Shown here: positions 6,377 to 12,864 of the stretch, in pieces
Layout of the letters: each line of letters begins with the position of its first letter
Numbering within the stretch: position 1 is the first letter of the stretch
Source of the DNA: Chloroflexota bacterium
GTDB lineage: Bacteria; Chloroflexota; Limnocylindria; QHBO01
DNA: 14,564 nucleotides
Reading direction: 5' to 3'
Assembly: GCA_005882055.1 (NCBI GenBank)
Contig: VBGQ01000189.1
Span: forward strand, 1-14,564
Position numbers and translations under genes: made by a program
Notes under the pieces: generated by a model
Told to the model about the DNA's origin: nothing
What the model saw: the letters and a program-made list of their open reading frames with translations, nothing else
The model's database searches: none

Positions 6377-7507
6377 TCAGGAGGCGAAGCGACCGAGACG
6401 GAAGAGACCGATGTCGTGCCGGGTGGATCCGTGCATGGCGAGATCGGCCATGATCTCGCCCACCACGCTGCAGAACTTGTAGCCGTGACCGCTGAATCCG
6501 GCGGCGACGGAGACTCCCGGCATCCCCGGAAGGGTGTCGATGATGAAGTGCTCGTCCGGCGAGTTCACGAACATGCACGCCTTGAGCATCAGCGTCGGAC
6601 CCGCTCCATCCGGGAAGTAGCGCTCGGCAAACCCACGAAGGAGCGCTTCATCGTCCGGGCGGACCGAACGATCCGGATCATCGGGGTCAATGGGCTCTCG
6701 CAAGTGATGGAACTTCCCGAACTTGAAGCCAGGGACATCGTGGATCGGGAAGCCATAGAAGCTTCCCTCCTCGACATCGAGCACGAAGACGGGAAACGCT
6801 TCTGGCGCGAAGAGCTCCGGGCGGCCCGGCTGCAGCCAGGCAAGCACCTGGCGTTCCGGCACCGCGAGCCGATCCAGGGATGGGACGAGGCCCCGCGCCC
6901 ATGCGCCGGCACAGATGACGAGGCGATCGGCTTGCTCCGACCCCGACTCTGTCTCGACCTCAAAACCTTCACCGGTCGCTCGCCAGCCGCGCACCCGCTG
7001 CCGGAAGCGCAAAGCGGCGCCGTACCGCAGCGCGACGTTGACGTGCGCCAGGATCGAGCGCTCCGCGAGCAGGAAGCCGCCGTCCGGTTGGTAGACGACG
7101 CGCGTCTCGGGCGGGAGGCCACGGTAGGCCGGAAAGCGCTTCTCGACGTGGAATGCGTCGAGCACCTCGTGCGGGAGATCGTGGAGCTGCGCGGCCTGCA
7201 GGGCCCCGCGAAACATCGGGCCGTCCTCCGGTCCGCCCTCGAGGCTACCCGTGGTGATCAGGAGTCGCTCGCGAACGTCCGCCTCCAGTGCGTGCCACAG
7301 CTCATAGGCACGGCGCAGCAGGGGAACATACGAGGGGTCCTCGTGATAGGCGAGCCGGATGATGCGGGTCAGGCCGTGCGACGAGCCCTGCTCGTGCAGG
7401 AGGTCGTACTGTTCGAGCCCTAGGACGCGCCATCCCCGGCGAGCGAGGTGTGCGGCGGTCGCGCTCCCCATGCCGCCCAGACCGATCACGATCGCGTCGT
7501 AGCTCAC
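6377..7507 (-). CDS. Monomeric sarcosine oxidase / N-methyl-L-tryptophan oxidase family flavoenzyme
   Basis: A 376-residue FAD amine oxidase of the DAO superfamily, which oxidatively removes N-methyl groups from secondary amines and yields hydrogen peroxide. Residues 9-14 (GLGGMG) form the Rossmann dinucleotide fold. SSHGLTRIIR matches the substrate and flavin loop (His and Arg of monomeric sarcosine oxidase). C311 in LKACMFVNSPDEHFIID is at the position of the covalent flavin cysteine. GFKFGKFHH supplies the oxygen-activating lysine region, and SGHGYKF the late conserved lysine. I chose the GTG at 7507 (protein begins MSYDAIVIG), because longer frames to 7609 run into the upstream gene. That gene's stop is 29 bases away, so this is probably the second gene of an operon. 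The exact substrate (sarcosine, N-methyltryptophan or another N-methyl amino acid) cannot be read from sequence. Confidence 0.9.
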   Translation of the reverse strand: MSYDAIVIGLGGMGSATAAHLARRGWRVLGLEQYDLLHEQGSSHGLTRIIRLAYHEDPSYVPLLRRAYELWHALEADVRERLLITTGSLEGGPEDGPMFRGALQAAQLHDLPHEVLDAFHVEKRFPAYRGLPPETRVVYQPDGGFLLAERSILAHVNVALRYGAALRFRQRVRGWRATGEGFEVETESGSEQADRLVICAGAWARGLVPSLDRLAVPERQVLAWLQPGRPELFAPEAFPVFVLDVEEGSFYGFPIHDVPGFKFGKFHHLREPIDPDDPDRSVRPDDEALLRGFAERYFPDGAGPTLMLKACMFVNSPDEHFIIDTLPGMPGVSVAAGFSGHGYKFCSVVGEIMADLAMHGSTRHDIGLFRLGRFAS

Positions 7508-7536
7508 GGCGTCACGAGAGGCATGAGGCAAACCGC

Positions 7537-8070
7537 TCAGTTGGGATGGCCGTTCATCCGGACGCAGAAGTGGCCACTGGGATCCAGCGGCTCGCCGCAG
7601 AACGGACACGCAGGCCGTCCGGCCTGGACGAGCGCCGCTGCGGAAGTGGCGAACCTCCCGGCATGTGCGGCAGTGAGCCGAACGCGCAGGAGGTCCGGGC
7701 CGTCTGGTTCCTCGTCGGCGACCTCGGGGTAGTCACCATCCTCGTTGATGGGCCGCGCTTCGACCAGGAGCGAAGCGGAGTCGGGGTCCCAGCCAAGGGC
7801 GAGCACCCCCACTCGGAAGACCTCGACCATCGGTTCTACGCTGGGATCGCCCGCATCCGATCCTGCAGAGGTCGTCGGCGCCTCGCCGACGGCCATCAGC
7901 AGCTCCGCGATGCGCTGTGCGAGCGCACCAACCTGAGTCTTCTCCAGGCCGACGGTGATGACCGCCTTTCCCTGGCGAGCCTGGAGGTAGAAGGCTCGGC
8001 TGCCCGGTTGACCGATGGCTCCGGCGAGGAACCGATCCGGCTCATCGAAGATGAAGAGGCGGCGCGTCAC
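7537..8070 (-). CDS. DUF3090 family protein (TIGR03847-like)
   Basis: 177 residues, with the N-terminus RLFIFDEPDRFLAGAIGQPGSRAFYLQA and LEKTQVGALAQRIAELL that mark this family. The C-terminus is a knuckle, C155xxC158...H167-F-C169...H175 (CPFCGEPLDPSGHFC), that could bind zinc. As I recall, in actinobacteria the family usually sits with a histidine-phosphatase-like protein (MSMEG_4193 type) and an SCO1664-type protein. Neither is here; a flavin oxidase follows instead. The function is not established. The GTG start at 8070 matches the family N-terminus, has no Shine-Dalgarno sequence, and has TAGCAT seven bases upstream, suggesting a leaderless message. Confidence 0.9.
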   Translation of the reverse strand: MTRRLFIFDEPDRFLAGAIGQPGSRAFYLQARQGKAVITVGLEKTQVGALAQRIAELLMAVGEAPTTSAGSDAGDPSVEPMVEVFRVGVLALGWDPDSASLLVEARPINEDGDYPEVADEEPDGPDLLRVRLTAAHAGRFATSAAALVQAGRPACPFCGEPLDPSGHFCVRMNGHPN

Positions 8071-8077
8071 GGTCCGA

Positions 8078-8083
8078 ATGCTA
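8078..8083 (-). promoter_or_regulatory. -10-like element of the DUF3090/oxidase operon (leaderless)
   Basis: TAGCAT on the minus strand, preceded by TG (extended -10 style), lies seven bases before the GTG at 8070. No -35 was identified. Confidence 0.4.
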
Positions 8084-8116
8084 CAGGTCGGGCCCGGTGG
8101 GCCAGCGCCGCTGGGA

Positions 8117-8158
8117 GAAAACGGAAGGGATCGGAGAAGTGCCCGCTCTCCGATCCCT
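8117..8158 (-). terminator. Intrinsic terminator of the XRE-TPR regulator gene
   Basis: AGGGATCGGAGA and TCTCCGATCCCT form a perfect 12-bp stem with a 9-base loop (8126-8158). Read on the minus strand it is followed by TCCGTTTTCTC, giving a short T-run. It lies about 100 bases past the regulator's stop and before the DUF3090 promoter. This is the best intrinsic terminator in the window. Confidence 0.7.
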
Positions 8159-8260
8159 CTCCCCCGTCATCCCACGGTCGGGTCGCCGCCCCCCGCGACG
8201 TGTGCCCACCCAACCGGGTTGCGGCTCAGCCTAAGGGCCCCGAACCGCACCTGTCAATAC

Positions 8261-8458
8261 TCAATTGACTGACAGCGCCTCGCTGGTCAGCTCGTACGCT
8301 CCTCGATGGTCCCCGGCGTCGGCACGGAGATCCGCCCACTCGCGAAGGACCTCGCGAATACGGCTCGGCGACCCGCTCTCTCGAGCGAGGGTCGCCGCCT
8401 CGCCGAAGGCCTGCTCCGCTGCGGCTGCCTCCCCCGCGTCACGCAGGAGCCGCCTCGC
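8261..8458 (-). pseudogene. Displaced C-terminal TPR segment of the XRE-TPR regulator
   Basis: In the frame offset from the main regulator, about 65 codons read RLLRDAGEAAAAEQAFGEA, then ATLARESGSPSRIREVLREW and ADLRADAGDHRGAYELTSEAL, ending in TGA at 8261-8263. This is TPR sequence of the same style as the upstream protein and ends as such regulators do. It lacks a start codon at the join. It resumes half a repeat too early, so the gene seems to have lost most of one TPR unit along with its frame. Confidence 0.75.
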
Positions 8459-9470
8459 GGTCACCGGCGGCCAGGGCGATCTGCGCTTCCGTCTCGAGGA
8501 TCGCCGACAGCAGGCGATCATCCCCGAGACGCTCGGACTGCTCACGGGCCTGACCGGCCATCTCGCGTGCTCGTTCCACGCTCCCCGCGGCGAGGTACGC
8601 GAGCGCCAGGTCGTTCTCAATGCCCGCGCTTTCCAGATCAGCGCCGGACGCGCGGTAGAGGGCGAGCCCTTGTGTTCCGCTGCGGATCGCCGCCTCGAGG
8701 TCCCCCGTCTCGCGATAGCTCACCGCGAGGCTGAACAGGAAGGTGGCGCGGCGCCGATCGTCCAGGTCGGCGGCCATCCCTCGTGCTGCCTCGAGATAGC
8801 TGAGCGATCGGGCATGCTCCCCGGAGCGCGACTCGACCGCCGCCAGTGCCATCAACAGGCGCAGCTCGAAATCGGGCTCGACCGCGAGGCCACCCCGCAC
8901 GCGCTCCAACAGCGCGGTCAGCAGGCTTCGCGCATCGGCTTCGTTGTCGGATTCATACAGCCCGTACGCGAGCCAGTACCGGGAGAGCGCCTCGTCCGCA
9001 GGTCGCTGGAGGGCTCCGAAGATGCGGGCCGCCTCCGACGCGGCAGCGATTGCCTCGCGGCCGTGGTCCATGCGCGCCTCTGACTCGGCCAGGCCTCGCA
9101 GCAGCTCGGCACGTCCGGGCTCGTCGAGCTGGTCCTGGAGCAGCGTGCGGTAGCCGTCGGCCGCGGCCTGCCATTCCCCGGCCGCCAGGTGCATGTCCAC
9201 CTCGAGCCGGCTCCATGCCGGGTGCGGCTCGTCGAGGAAATGGCTCGGCGGCAACCCCAGGCGCTGCGACAGGTAGGTGAGCGCAACCATCGAGGGTCGC
9301 GCGATTCCCGTCTCAAGCGCGCTGACGTAGGCCTTGGTGTACCGATCGCCCGCCAGCTGCTGCTGGGTCAGCCCCCCGCGGCGGCGAGCTTCGCGGATGC
9401 GCTCCCCGATCCGCTGAGCGAGCGCTGCGTCGTGGGCGGATGGGCGCGCTGCAGCGCTCGTGCGGGGCAT
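8439..9470 (-). CDS. XRE-family HTH transcriptional regulator with TPR sensor repeats (frameshifted)
   Basis: 343 residues as read. An XRE helix-turn-helix lies at about 19-76 (LTQQQLAGDRYTKAYVSALE then RPSMVALTYLSQRLGLP). TPR-like helical repeats of about 39 residues follow, with GD/GS turn motifs such as YRETGDLEAAI and YLAAGSVERAR. Proteins of this build bind a ligand or peptide with the TPRs and control promoters with the HTH; the target is unknown. The frame ends early at GDREAAPA with TGA at 8439-8441, and the remaining TPR sequence lies in another frame (8261-8458). The ATG at 9470 is chosen because TACACT lies seven bases upstream (leaderless); ATG 9491 is an alternative. Upstream of it is a long gap with a palindrome. 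Confidence 0.85.
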   Translation of the reverse strand: MPRTSAAARPSAHDAALAQRIGERIREARRRGGLTQQQLAGDRYTKAYVSALETGIARPSMVALTYLSQRLGLPPSHFLDEPHPAWSRLEVDMHLAAGEWQAAADGYRTLLQDQLDEPGRAELLRGLAESEARMDHGREAIAAASEAARIFGALQRPADEALSRYWLAYGLYESDNEADARSLLTALLERVRGGLAVEPDFELRLLMALAAVESRSGEHARSLSYLEAARGMAADLDDRRRATFLFSLAVSYRETGDLEAAIRSGTQGLALYRASGADLESAGIENDLALAYLAAGSVERAREMAGQAREQSERLGDDRLLSAILETEAQIALAAGDREAAPA

Positions 9471-9477
9471 GGCGGGA

Positions 9478-9483
9478 AGTGTA
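9478..9483 (-). promoter_or_regulatory. -10-like element of the XRE-TPR regulator (leaderless)
   Basis: TACACT on the minus strand is followed by seven bases and the ATG at 9470. There is no Shine-Dalgarno sequence. Confidence 0.4.
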
Positions 9484-9605
9484 CATGGCATGGCAAGCGT
9501 GACTTGACCGCTCGATGCACCGAAAGTACCGCGCCGCGCCACGGAGCAGGTACCCACGGGTCATTGTGGCGAGGACCTCCGGCCGCGAACGTGACTGGCG
9601 CGAGC

Positions 9606-9623
9606 AGTCCCAGCCCTGGGACT
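9606..9623. promoter_or_regulatory. Perfect 18-base palindrome, possible operator
   Basis: AGTCCCAG-CC-CTGGGACT has perfect 8-base arms around a 2-base centre. The centre is too short for an RNA hairpin loop without opening inner pairs, which favours a dimer-binding DNA site. It is 136 bases upstream of the XRE regulator start and 24 bases upstream of the short ORF at 9648. Confidence 0.45.
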
Positions 9624-9647
9624 GATGTTTGTTCAAGGAGCCAACGT

Positions 9648-9686
9648 ATGCGCCGGGTCACCAACGGGAGCGGCTGGCCGCTCTAG
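9648..9686 (+). CDS. Possible 12-residue small ORF / leader peptide
   Basis: MRRVTNGSGWPL followed by TAG. It has one of the best ribosome sites in the window: AAGGAG seven bases before the ATG. No larger plus-strand gene follows, since ligD converges on it, so it would stand alone as a small peptide or a chance match. I do not recognise the peptide. Confidence 0.2.
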   Translation: MRRVTNGSGWPL

Positions 9687-9782
9687 ACCGATGGCGCCCC
9701 CGGGCGTCGTCTTCCAGAAAATCTCACGCGTCGGCGTGTCCCAAGCGATTGGTGACGAGCCGGCGCGTGCTGCTGCCCGGCC

Positions 9783-10127
9783 TCAGCTCAGCTCCGGGAG
9801 CTCCTGCGTTCGGCTCAGTGCCGGAGCGAAGAGATCCCCGACCTCCTTGAGTCGGGCAGGCAGCGTTCGGATCGTCCACCGATCCGGGCGAAGCTTGGGG
9901 TCGTCAAGCTCCTCCCATCGGATTGGCGTCGATACCGGAGCCCCCGGCGCGGCCCGCACGCTGTACGGCGCCACGAGCGTCTTGATGGACGCGTTCTGGG
10001 TGAAGTCCAGTCGAGCGCGCCCACGCCGGGCAGACTTCGACCACTCCCAGCTCACCAGGTCCGGAACCATGCCGCCTACCGCGCGCGAAAGCCCCTCCAC
10101 CCAGTCGCGGGTCTCCTCAAATGTTCC
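9783..10127 (-). pseudogene. ligD: Displaced C-terminal part of the LigD polymerase domain
   Basis: In a frame different from the ligase-polymerase reading, about 114 codons give TFEETRDWVEGLSRAVGG, LVSWEWSKSARRGRARLDFT, TLVAPYSVRAAPGAPVSTPI and RPDRWTIRTL, the second half of an NHEJ polymerase (AEP primase-like) domain, ending at 9783. It joins the upstream frame at LFR/TFEET. LigD polymerase domains have about 30 residues between these points, including the VTGxRGIQIW-type catalytic strand, so that strand is missing here. It has no start of its own at the join. Confidence 0.85.
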
Positions 10128-11850
10128 GAAAGAGCCGCGCCAGGACGAGCACCTCATCCCACGTCGTCTCCACCCCCGGATCGATGTCGATCAGCGCATA
10201 GCTCGGTTGATCGGGGTGGTCCCCCGGCGACGTCCAGGGGTGCAGCTCCACGGCGCCCTCCTGGGCCAGCCAGGCAAGGGTCGCGACGCGATCCACGACG
10301 GGATAGATCTTGGGGCCTTCGTGCGAATGGTGGAAGGTCCAGCGTTGGACAAAGGGTGGCGCGTGACCGGGAAGGTCCTTCTGCCAGAAGCCTGGCCTGC
10401 CCACGCCATTCGGCAGGCGCAGGACGGTCACGCCGCGATCGCGAAGGTAAGGCACCAATGTCGGGGCGACCGACACGTAGTGGCGAATCAGGTCGCGCTT
10501 GGTGAAGGCGGGCAGCTTGCGCGCCGGGTCTGCGGGAAACAGCTCCTTGTCGAGGTTGGTGACCCTGACGGCCTCGCCCCCGAACTGCAGCACACCGGCC
10601 TGCTCGAAGGTGTCGAGAGCCGCGAGCTCCTGTTTCGTGGCCTCCAGCGGGCCTTCGTCCACCGTGCCCGCCGCCGGCGTCGCCTTCTTCGCTGACCGAG
10701 AACCGGTGCGGGAGGCCGTCGTGGCCTTGGGTGGCCCCGCCCCACGTGCGGGCGACGAGACAGGAGGGGGCGTGCGCCGGTCGCCGAGGACCCGTCGCAC
10801 CGGCCCGGCATCCTCGCGGACAACCGCGGCAGGGTCCTTTCCGATCTCGATCCCCTTGAAGGCCGCCTGGCGGATGAGCCCGTCGCGCGTCCATTCGGCG
10901 AACTCCGCACGGATCACGATGCGTGGCTGGACCCAGTGCACCCGGGGAAGCCGCGGTGCGGGGTCGATGGGTGGGTCCGAGCGCTCGATGGCGCGCAGCG
11001 ACGCGAGGAGCTCGCGGCGGGTTCGGGTGTCGATCCCGCTCCCCACCTGGCCTGCGTGGTGCAGGTGCCCATCCACGTTCACCGACACGACCAGCGAGCC
11101 CAGGTCCTTGTGAGTCCCCTCTCCCTCGAGCCAGCCGATCACCACCAGCTCTTGCTCGCGCCGCAGCTTGATCTTCAGCCAGGCGCGGGATCGCCGCCCG
11201 GGCTCGTAGACGCTGTCCCTGCGCTTGGCGACGATCCCCTCCAGCTCCTGCTGCCGGGCCGCCTCCAGGAACGCCTCCCCGTCGCTCTCGACGTGGGGTG
11301 CGAAATGGACCATCGGGTGCGGTTTGAGGACGCTGCGCAGGAGAGTCTTGCGCTCCTCGAGCGGGACATTCAGGAGAGATTGCCCGTCGAGGTAGAGGAG
11401 GTCGAAGGCCCAGTACACCAGCGGGATCGCCGCGCGCTCCTCACGAGAGAGCGGCTTGGCATCCGGTCGTCGCCGACCGGTGGCGATCTCCAGCCCACGC
11501 AGCCCGGTCCGCTCCTGCAGGCGGCTGAACGACGGACGCTCCTGCTCGTCGAGTGCGACTACTTCGCCATCGACCACCGCGTCGCTGGCCTGGATCCAGG
11601 GGGCGGGACCCGCCAGATCGGGGAAGTACGTCGCCGCGTCCTTCCGATTGCGCGTCCAGATCCTGGCCTTACCGTCGTGGACGACGGACTCGACCCGATA
11701 GCCGTCCCACTTCACTTCGAAGAGCCAGTCCGCGGAGTTGAAGGTGGCGTCGACCGGCGTTGCCAGCATCGGTGGGATGAAATCGGGAGCCGGCGCGTCC
11801 TGGGCGCCGGTGAGCTTCAGCGCACTCGCCGGTCCCGGCGGACTGGCCAT
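10117..11850 (-). CDS. ligD: LigD: ATP-dependent DNA ligase plus first half of the polymerase domain
   Basis: 577 residues. The ligase domain starts at FIPPMLATP and carries the adenylation motif K47-W-D-G50, the later motifs VVDGEVVALDE, YWAFDLLYLDG and EGIVAKRRDS, and the SRAWLKIKL lysine motif. The OB-fold follows to about 320, with WTRDGLIRQAAFKG. After a basic Ala/Thr-rich linker the polymerase domain begins at VRVTNLDKELFP and reaches the metal-binding D555-I-D557 in YALIDIDPG. It then ends at LARLFRNI-TGA, about halfway through the domain. LigD seals double-strand breaks with Ku in bacterial NHEJ; no ku gene is in the window. The first ATG (11850) overlaps the phosphoesterase frame by 34 bases. 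The frame is open further upstream (DIPPRF), so this ATG may be internal to a once-longer protein. The ligase domain itself looks intact. Confidence 0.93.
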   Translation of the reverse strand: MASPPGPASALKLTGAQDAPAPDFIPPMLATPVDATFNSADWLFEVKWDGYRVESVVHDGKARIWTRNRKDAATYFPDLAGPAPWIQASDAVVDGEVVALDEQERPSFSRLQERTGLRGLEIATGRRRPDAKPLSREERAAIPLVYWAFDLLYLDGQSLLNVPLEERKTLLRSVLKPHPMVHFAPHVESDGEAFLEAARQQELEGIVAKRRDSVYEPGRRSRAWLKIKLRREQELVVIGWLEGEGTHKDLGSLVVSVNVDGHLHHAGQVGSGIDTRTRRELLASLRAIERSDPPIDPAPRLPRVHWVQPRIVIRAEFAEWTRDGLIRQAAFKGIEIGKDPAAVVREDAGPVRRVLGDRRTPPPVSSPARGAGPPKATTASRTGSRSAKKATPAAGTVDEGPLEATKQELAALDTFEQAGVLQFGGEAVRVTNLDKELFPADPARKLPAFTKRDLIRHYVSVAPTLVPYLRDRGVTVLRLPNGVGRPGFWQKDLPGHAPPFVQRWTFHHSHEGPKIYPVVDRVATLAWLAQEGAVELHPWTSPGDHPDQPSYALIDIDPGVETTWDEVLVLARLFRNI

Positions 11851-12365
11851 GAAGCGTGGCGGGATGTCGCGTGATCGTCACGCTTATGCAGGAGAAGCCA
11901 CGTGTCGCCATTGGCCTTGCGGCCGTACTTGTCCCGGCCGCTGGTGTGGATCAGCGTGAACCGACCGCGCAGCTTCTCGCCGAAGAGCTCGAACTTGAGC
12001 TCGCCGGCTGCCAGCGCGGCCGCCGGATCATCGGTCTCCTCAGGCTCATACGTGCCCCAGTCCCAGACGATGGCATCCCCTGCGCCGTATTGGCGACCCG
12101 GGATGACGCCCTCGAACTCCAGGTACTCGATGGGATGGTCCTCGGTGCGCGCGGCAAGCCGGCGGGCGGTCGGATCGAGGGTGGGACCCTTTGGAACGGC
12201 CCAGCTAGCGAGCACCCCGTTCACCTCCAGCCGGAGGTCGTAGTGCAGTCGAGTGGCTCGGTGGCGCCCCACCACGAAGCGCCCGGCACCCTCGCCGACC
12301 AGCCCCGGCTCCGGCTCCGGCGTCTTCCGGAAGTCGCGTTTCTTCCGATAGGTCTCGAGAGGCAC
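11817..12365 (-). CDS. ligD: LigD 3'-phosphoesterase module
   Basis: 182 residues from the GTG at 12365. The N-terminus LETYRKKRDFRKTPEPEP is the usual LigD opening. Catalytic residues are visible: H35, H41-Y-D43-L-R45 (RATRLHYDLRLE), H77 (TEDHPIEY), then GVIPGRQYGAGDAIVWDWG and LIHTSGRD...WLLLHKRDD. The module trims 3' phosphates and ribonucleotides at break ends. The order PE-Lig-Pol is that of Pseudomonas LigD, unlike Mycobacterium. After KRDDHA the reading departs from the family, which normally continues with a WDPEDHPRSV/GRT-type segment, and it ends out of frame at 11817. TACCAT lies six bases before the GTG. An ATG at 12395 with GGAGG ten bases upstream is an alternative start. It is divergent from the PRC-barrel gene. 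Confidence 0.9.
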   Translation of the reverse strand: MPLETYRKKRDFRKTPEPEPGLVGEGAGRFVVGRHRATRLHYDLRLEVNGVLASWAVPKGPTLDPTARRLAARTEDHPIEYLEFEGVIPGRQYGAGDAIVWDWGTYEPEETDDPAAALAAGELKFELFGEKLRGRFTLIHTSGRDKYGRKANGDTWLLLHKRDDHATSRHASWPVRRDRRVR

Positions 12366-12371
12366 GCGCGG

Positions 12372-12377
12372 ATGGTA
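12372..12377 (-). promoter_or_regulatory. -10-like element of ligD (leaderless, GTG start)
   Basis: TACCAT on the minus strand is followed by six bases and the GTG at 12365, which is also the homology-supported start. If the ATG at 12395 is used instead, this hexamer is coding sequence. Confidence 0.35.
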
Positions 12378-12430
12378 TCGCTCCCGGGCGGGCATGGATC
12401 GTGCGCCTCCAGGTGCGGAGGCAGGAAAAC

Positions 12431-12440
12431 AGGAGGAGGC
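12431..12440 (+). promoter_or_regulatory. Strong Shine-Dalgarno site of the PRC-barrel gene
   Basis: AGGAGGAGGC ends four bases before the ATG at 12445, giving AGGAGG with an 8-base spacing. This contrasts with the neighbours that lack any ribosome site, and it fixes the start of this gene. Confidence 0.75.
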
Positions 12441-12444
12441 TCGC

Positions 12445-12864
12445 ATGACTACCACCATGCCCGCGCGCGATCTCGATCGGCTGAGCCGCAGCGGGCTGAC
12501 CGCCGCGGATCTGGACAACCTCGACGACGATCTGAGGGGGCACACGGCCTACGATCGGGTCGGCGAGGAGATCGGAACGGTCGAGGATGTCCTGGTCGAT
12601 ACGCTGCTCTTGCGGGCGCCCTTCGTCGTGGTCAGCTGGGGCGGCCTATTGGGCCTGGGCAAGCAGCAGCGGCTGATCCCCATGGAAGCGGTGGATCGCG
12701 TGACGCCCGACGGCGTCTACCTGAACACGGACAAGGAGATCGTGACCAATGCACCGCCGTATCAGGAGAGCCTGAGCGGTGCGGAGGCCGAGCTCCACTA
12801 TCGCGAGGTCTACAACGCCTTTGGGGTCACGCCTCCGGCGCCGGTGAACCAGCCCACCGTCTGA
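12445..12864 (+). CDS. PRC-barrel domain protein
   Basis: 139 residues, soluble, with no signal peptide. The central part (about 30-105) is a PRC-barrel: AYDRVGEEIGTVEDVLVDT, FVVVSWGGLLGLGKQQRLIP, then AVDRVTPDGVYLNTDKE. PRC-barrels occur as a stand-alone small fold in stress-associated proteins and in RNA maturation factors such as RimM. This one resembles the stress type, whose biochemical role is not known. The tail is AELHYREVYNAFGV followed by a proline-rich end. It starts 79 bases from the divergent ligD GTG, so the two may share control, and it overlaps the convergent HAD gene by 38 bases at its 3' end. Confidence 0.88.
   Translation: MTTTMPARDLDRLSRSGLTAADLDNLDDDLRGHTAYDRVGEEIGTVEDVLVDTLLLRAPFVVVSWGGLLGLGKQQRLIPMEAVDRVTPDGVYLNTDKEIVTNAPPYQESLSGAEAELHYREVYNAFGVTPPAPVNQPTV

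Larger units (their letters stand above)
9471..9782. other. 312-base gap between ligD and the XRE-TPR regulator
   Basis: The gap holds the regulator's -10-like hexamer (9478-9483), an 18-base palindrome (9606-9623) and a 12-codon ORF with a good Shine-Dalgarno sequence (9648-9686). No full-length gene or clear ligD terminator was found; the weak 5-bp dyad just past the ligD stop is not convincing. Confidence 0.6.

Noticed and set aside
6317..7423. 368-codon plus-strand frame
   Set aside because: Antisense of the sarcosine oxidase family gene, which has complete flavin and active-site motifs.
9625..10695. 356-codon plus-strand frame starting near the small ORF
   Set aside because: Most of it is antisense to ligD, and its start has no ribosome site of its own.
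10936..11874. 312-codon plus-strand frame, and similar long frames at 8265-9083 and 11856-13028
   Set aside because: Shadows of ligD and the XRE-TPR regulator. They carry no coherent motifs, and the last also crosses the real PRC-barrel gene.
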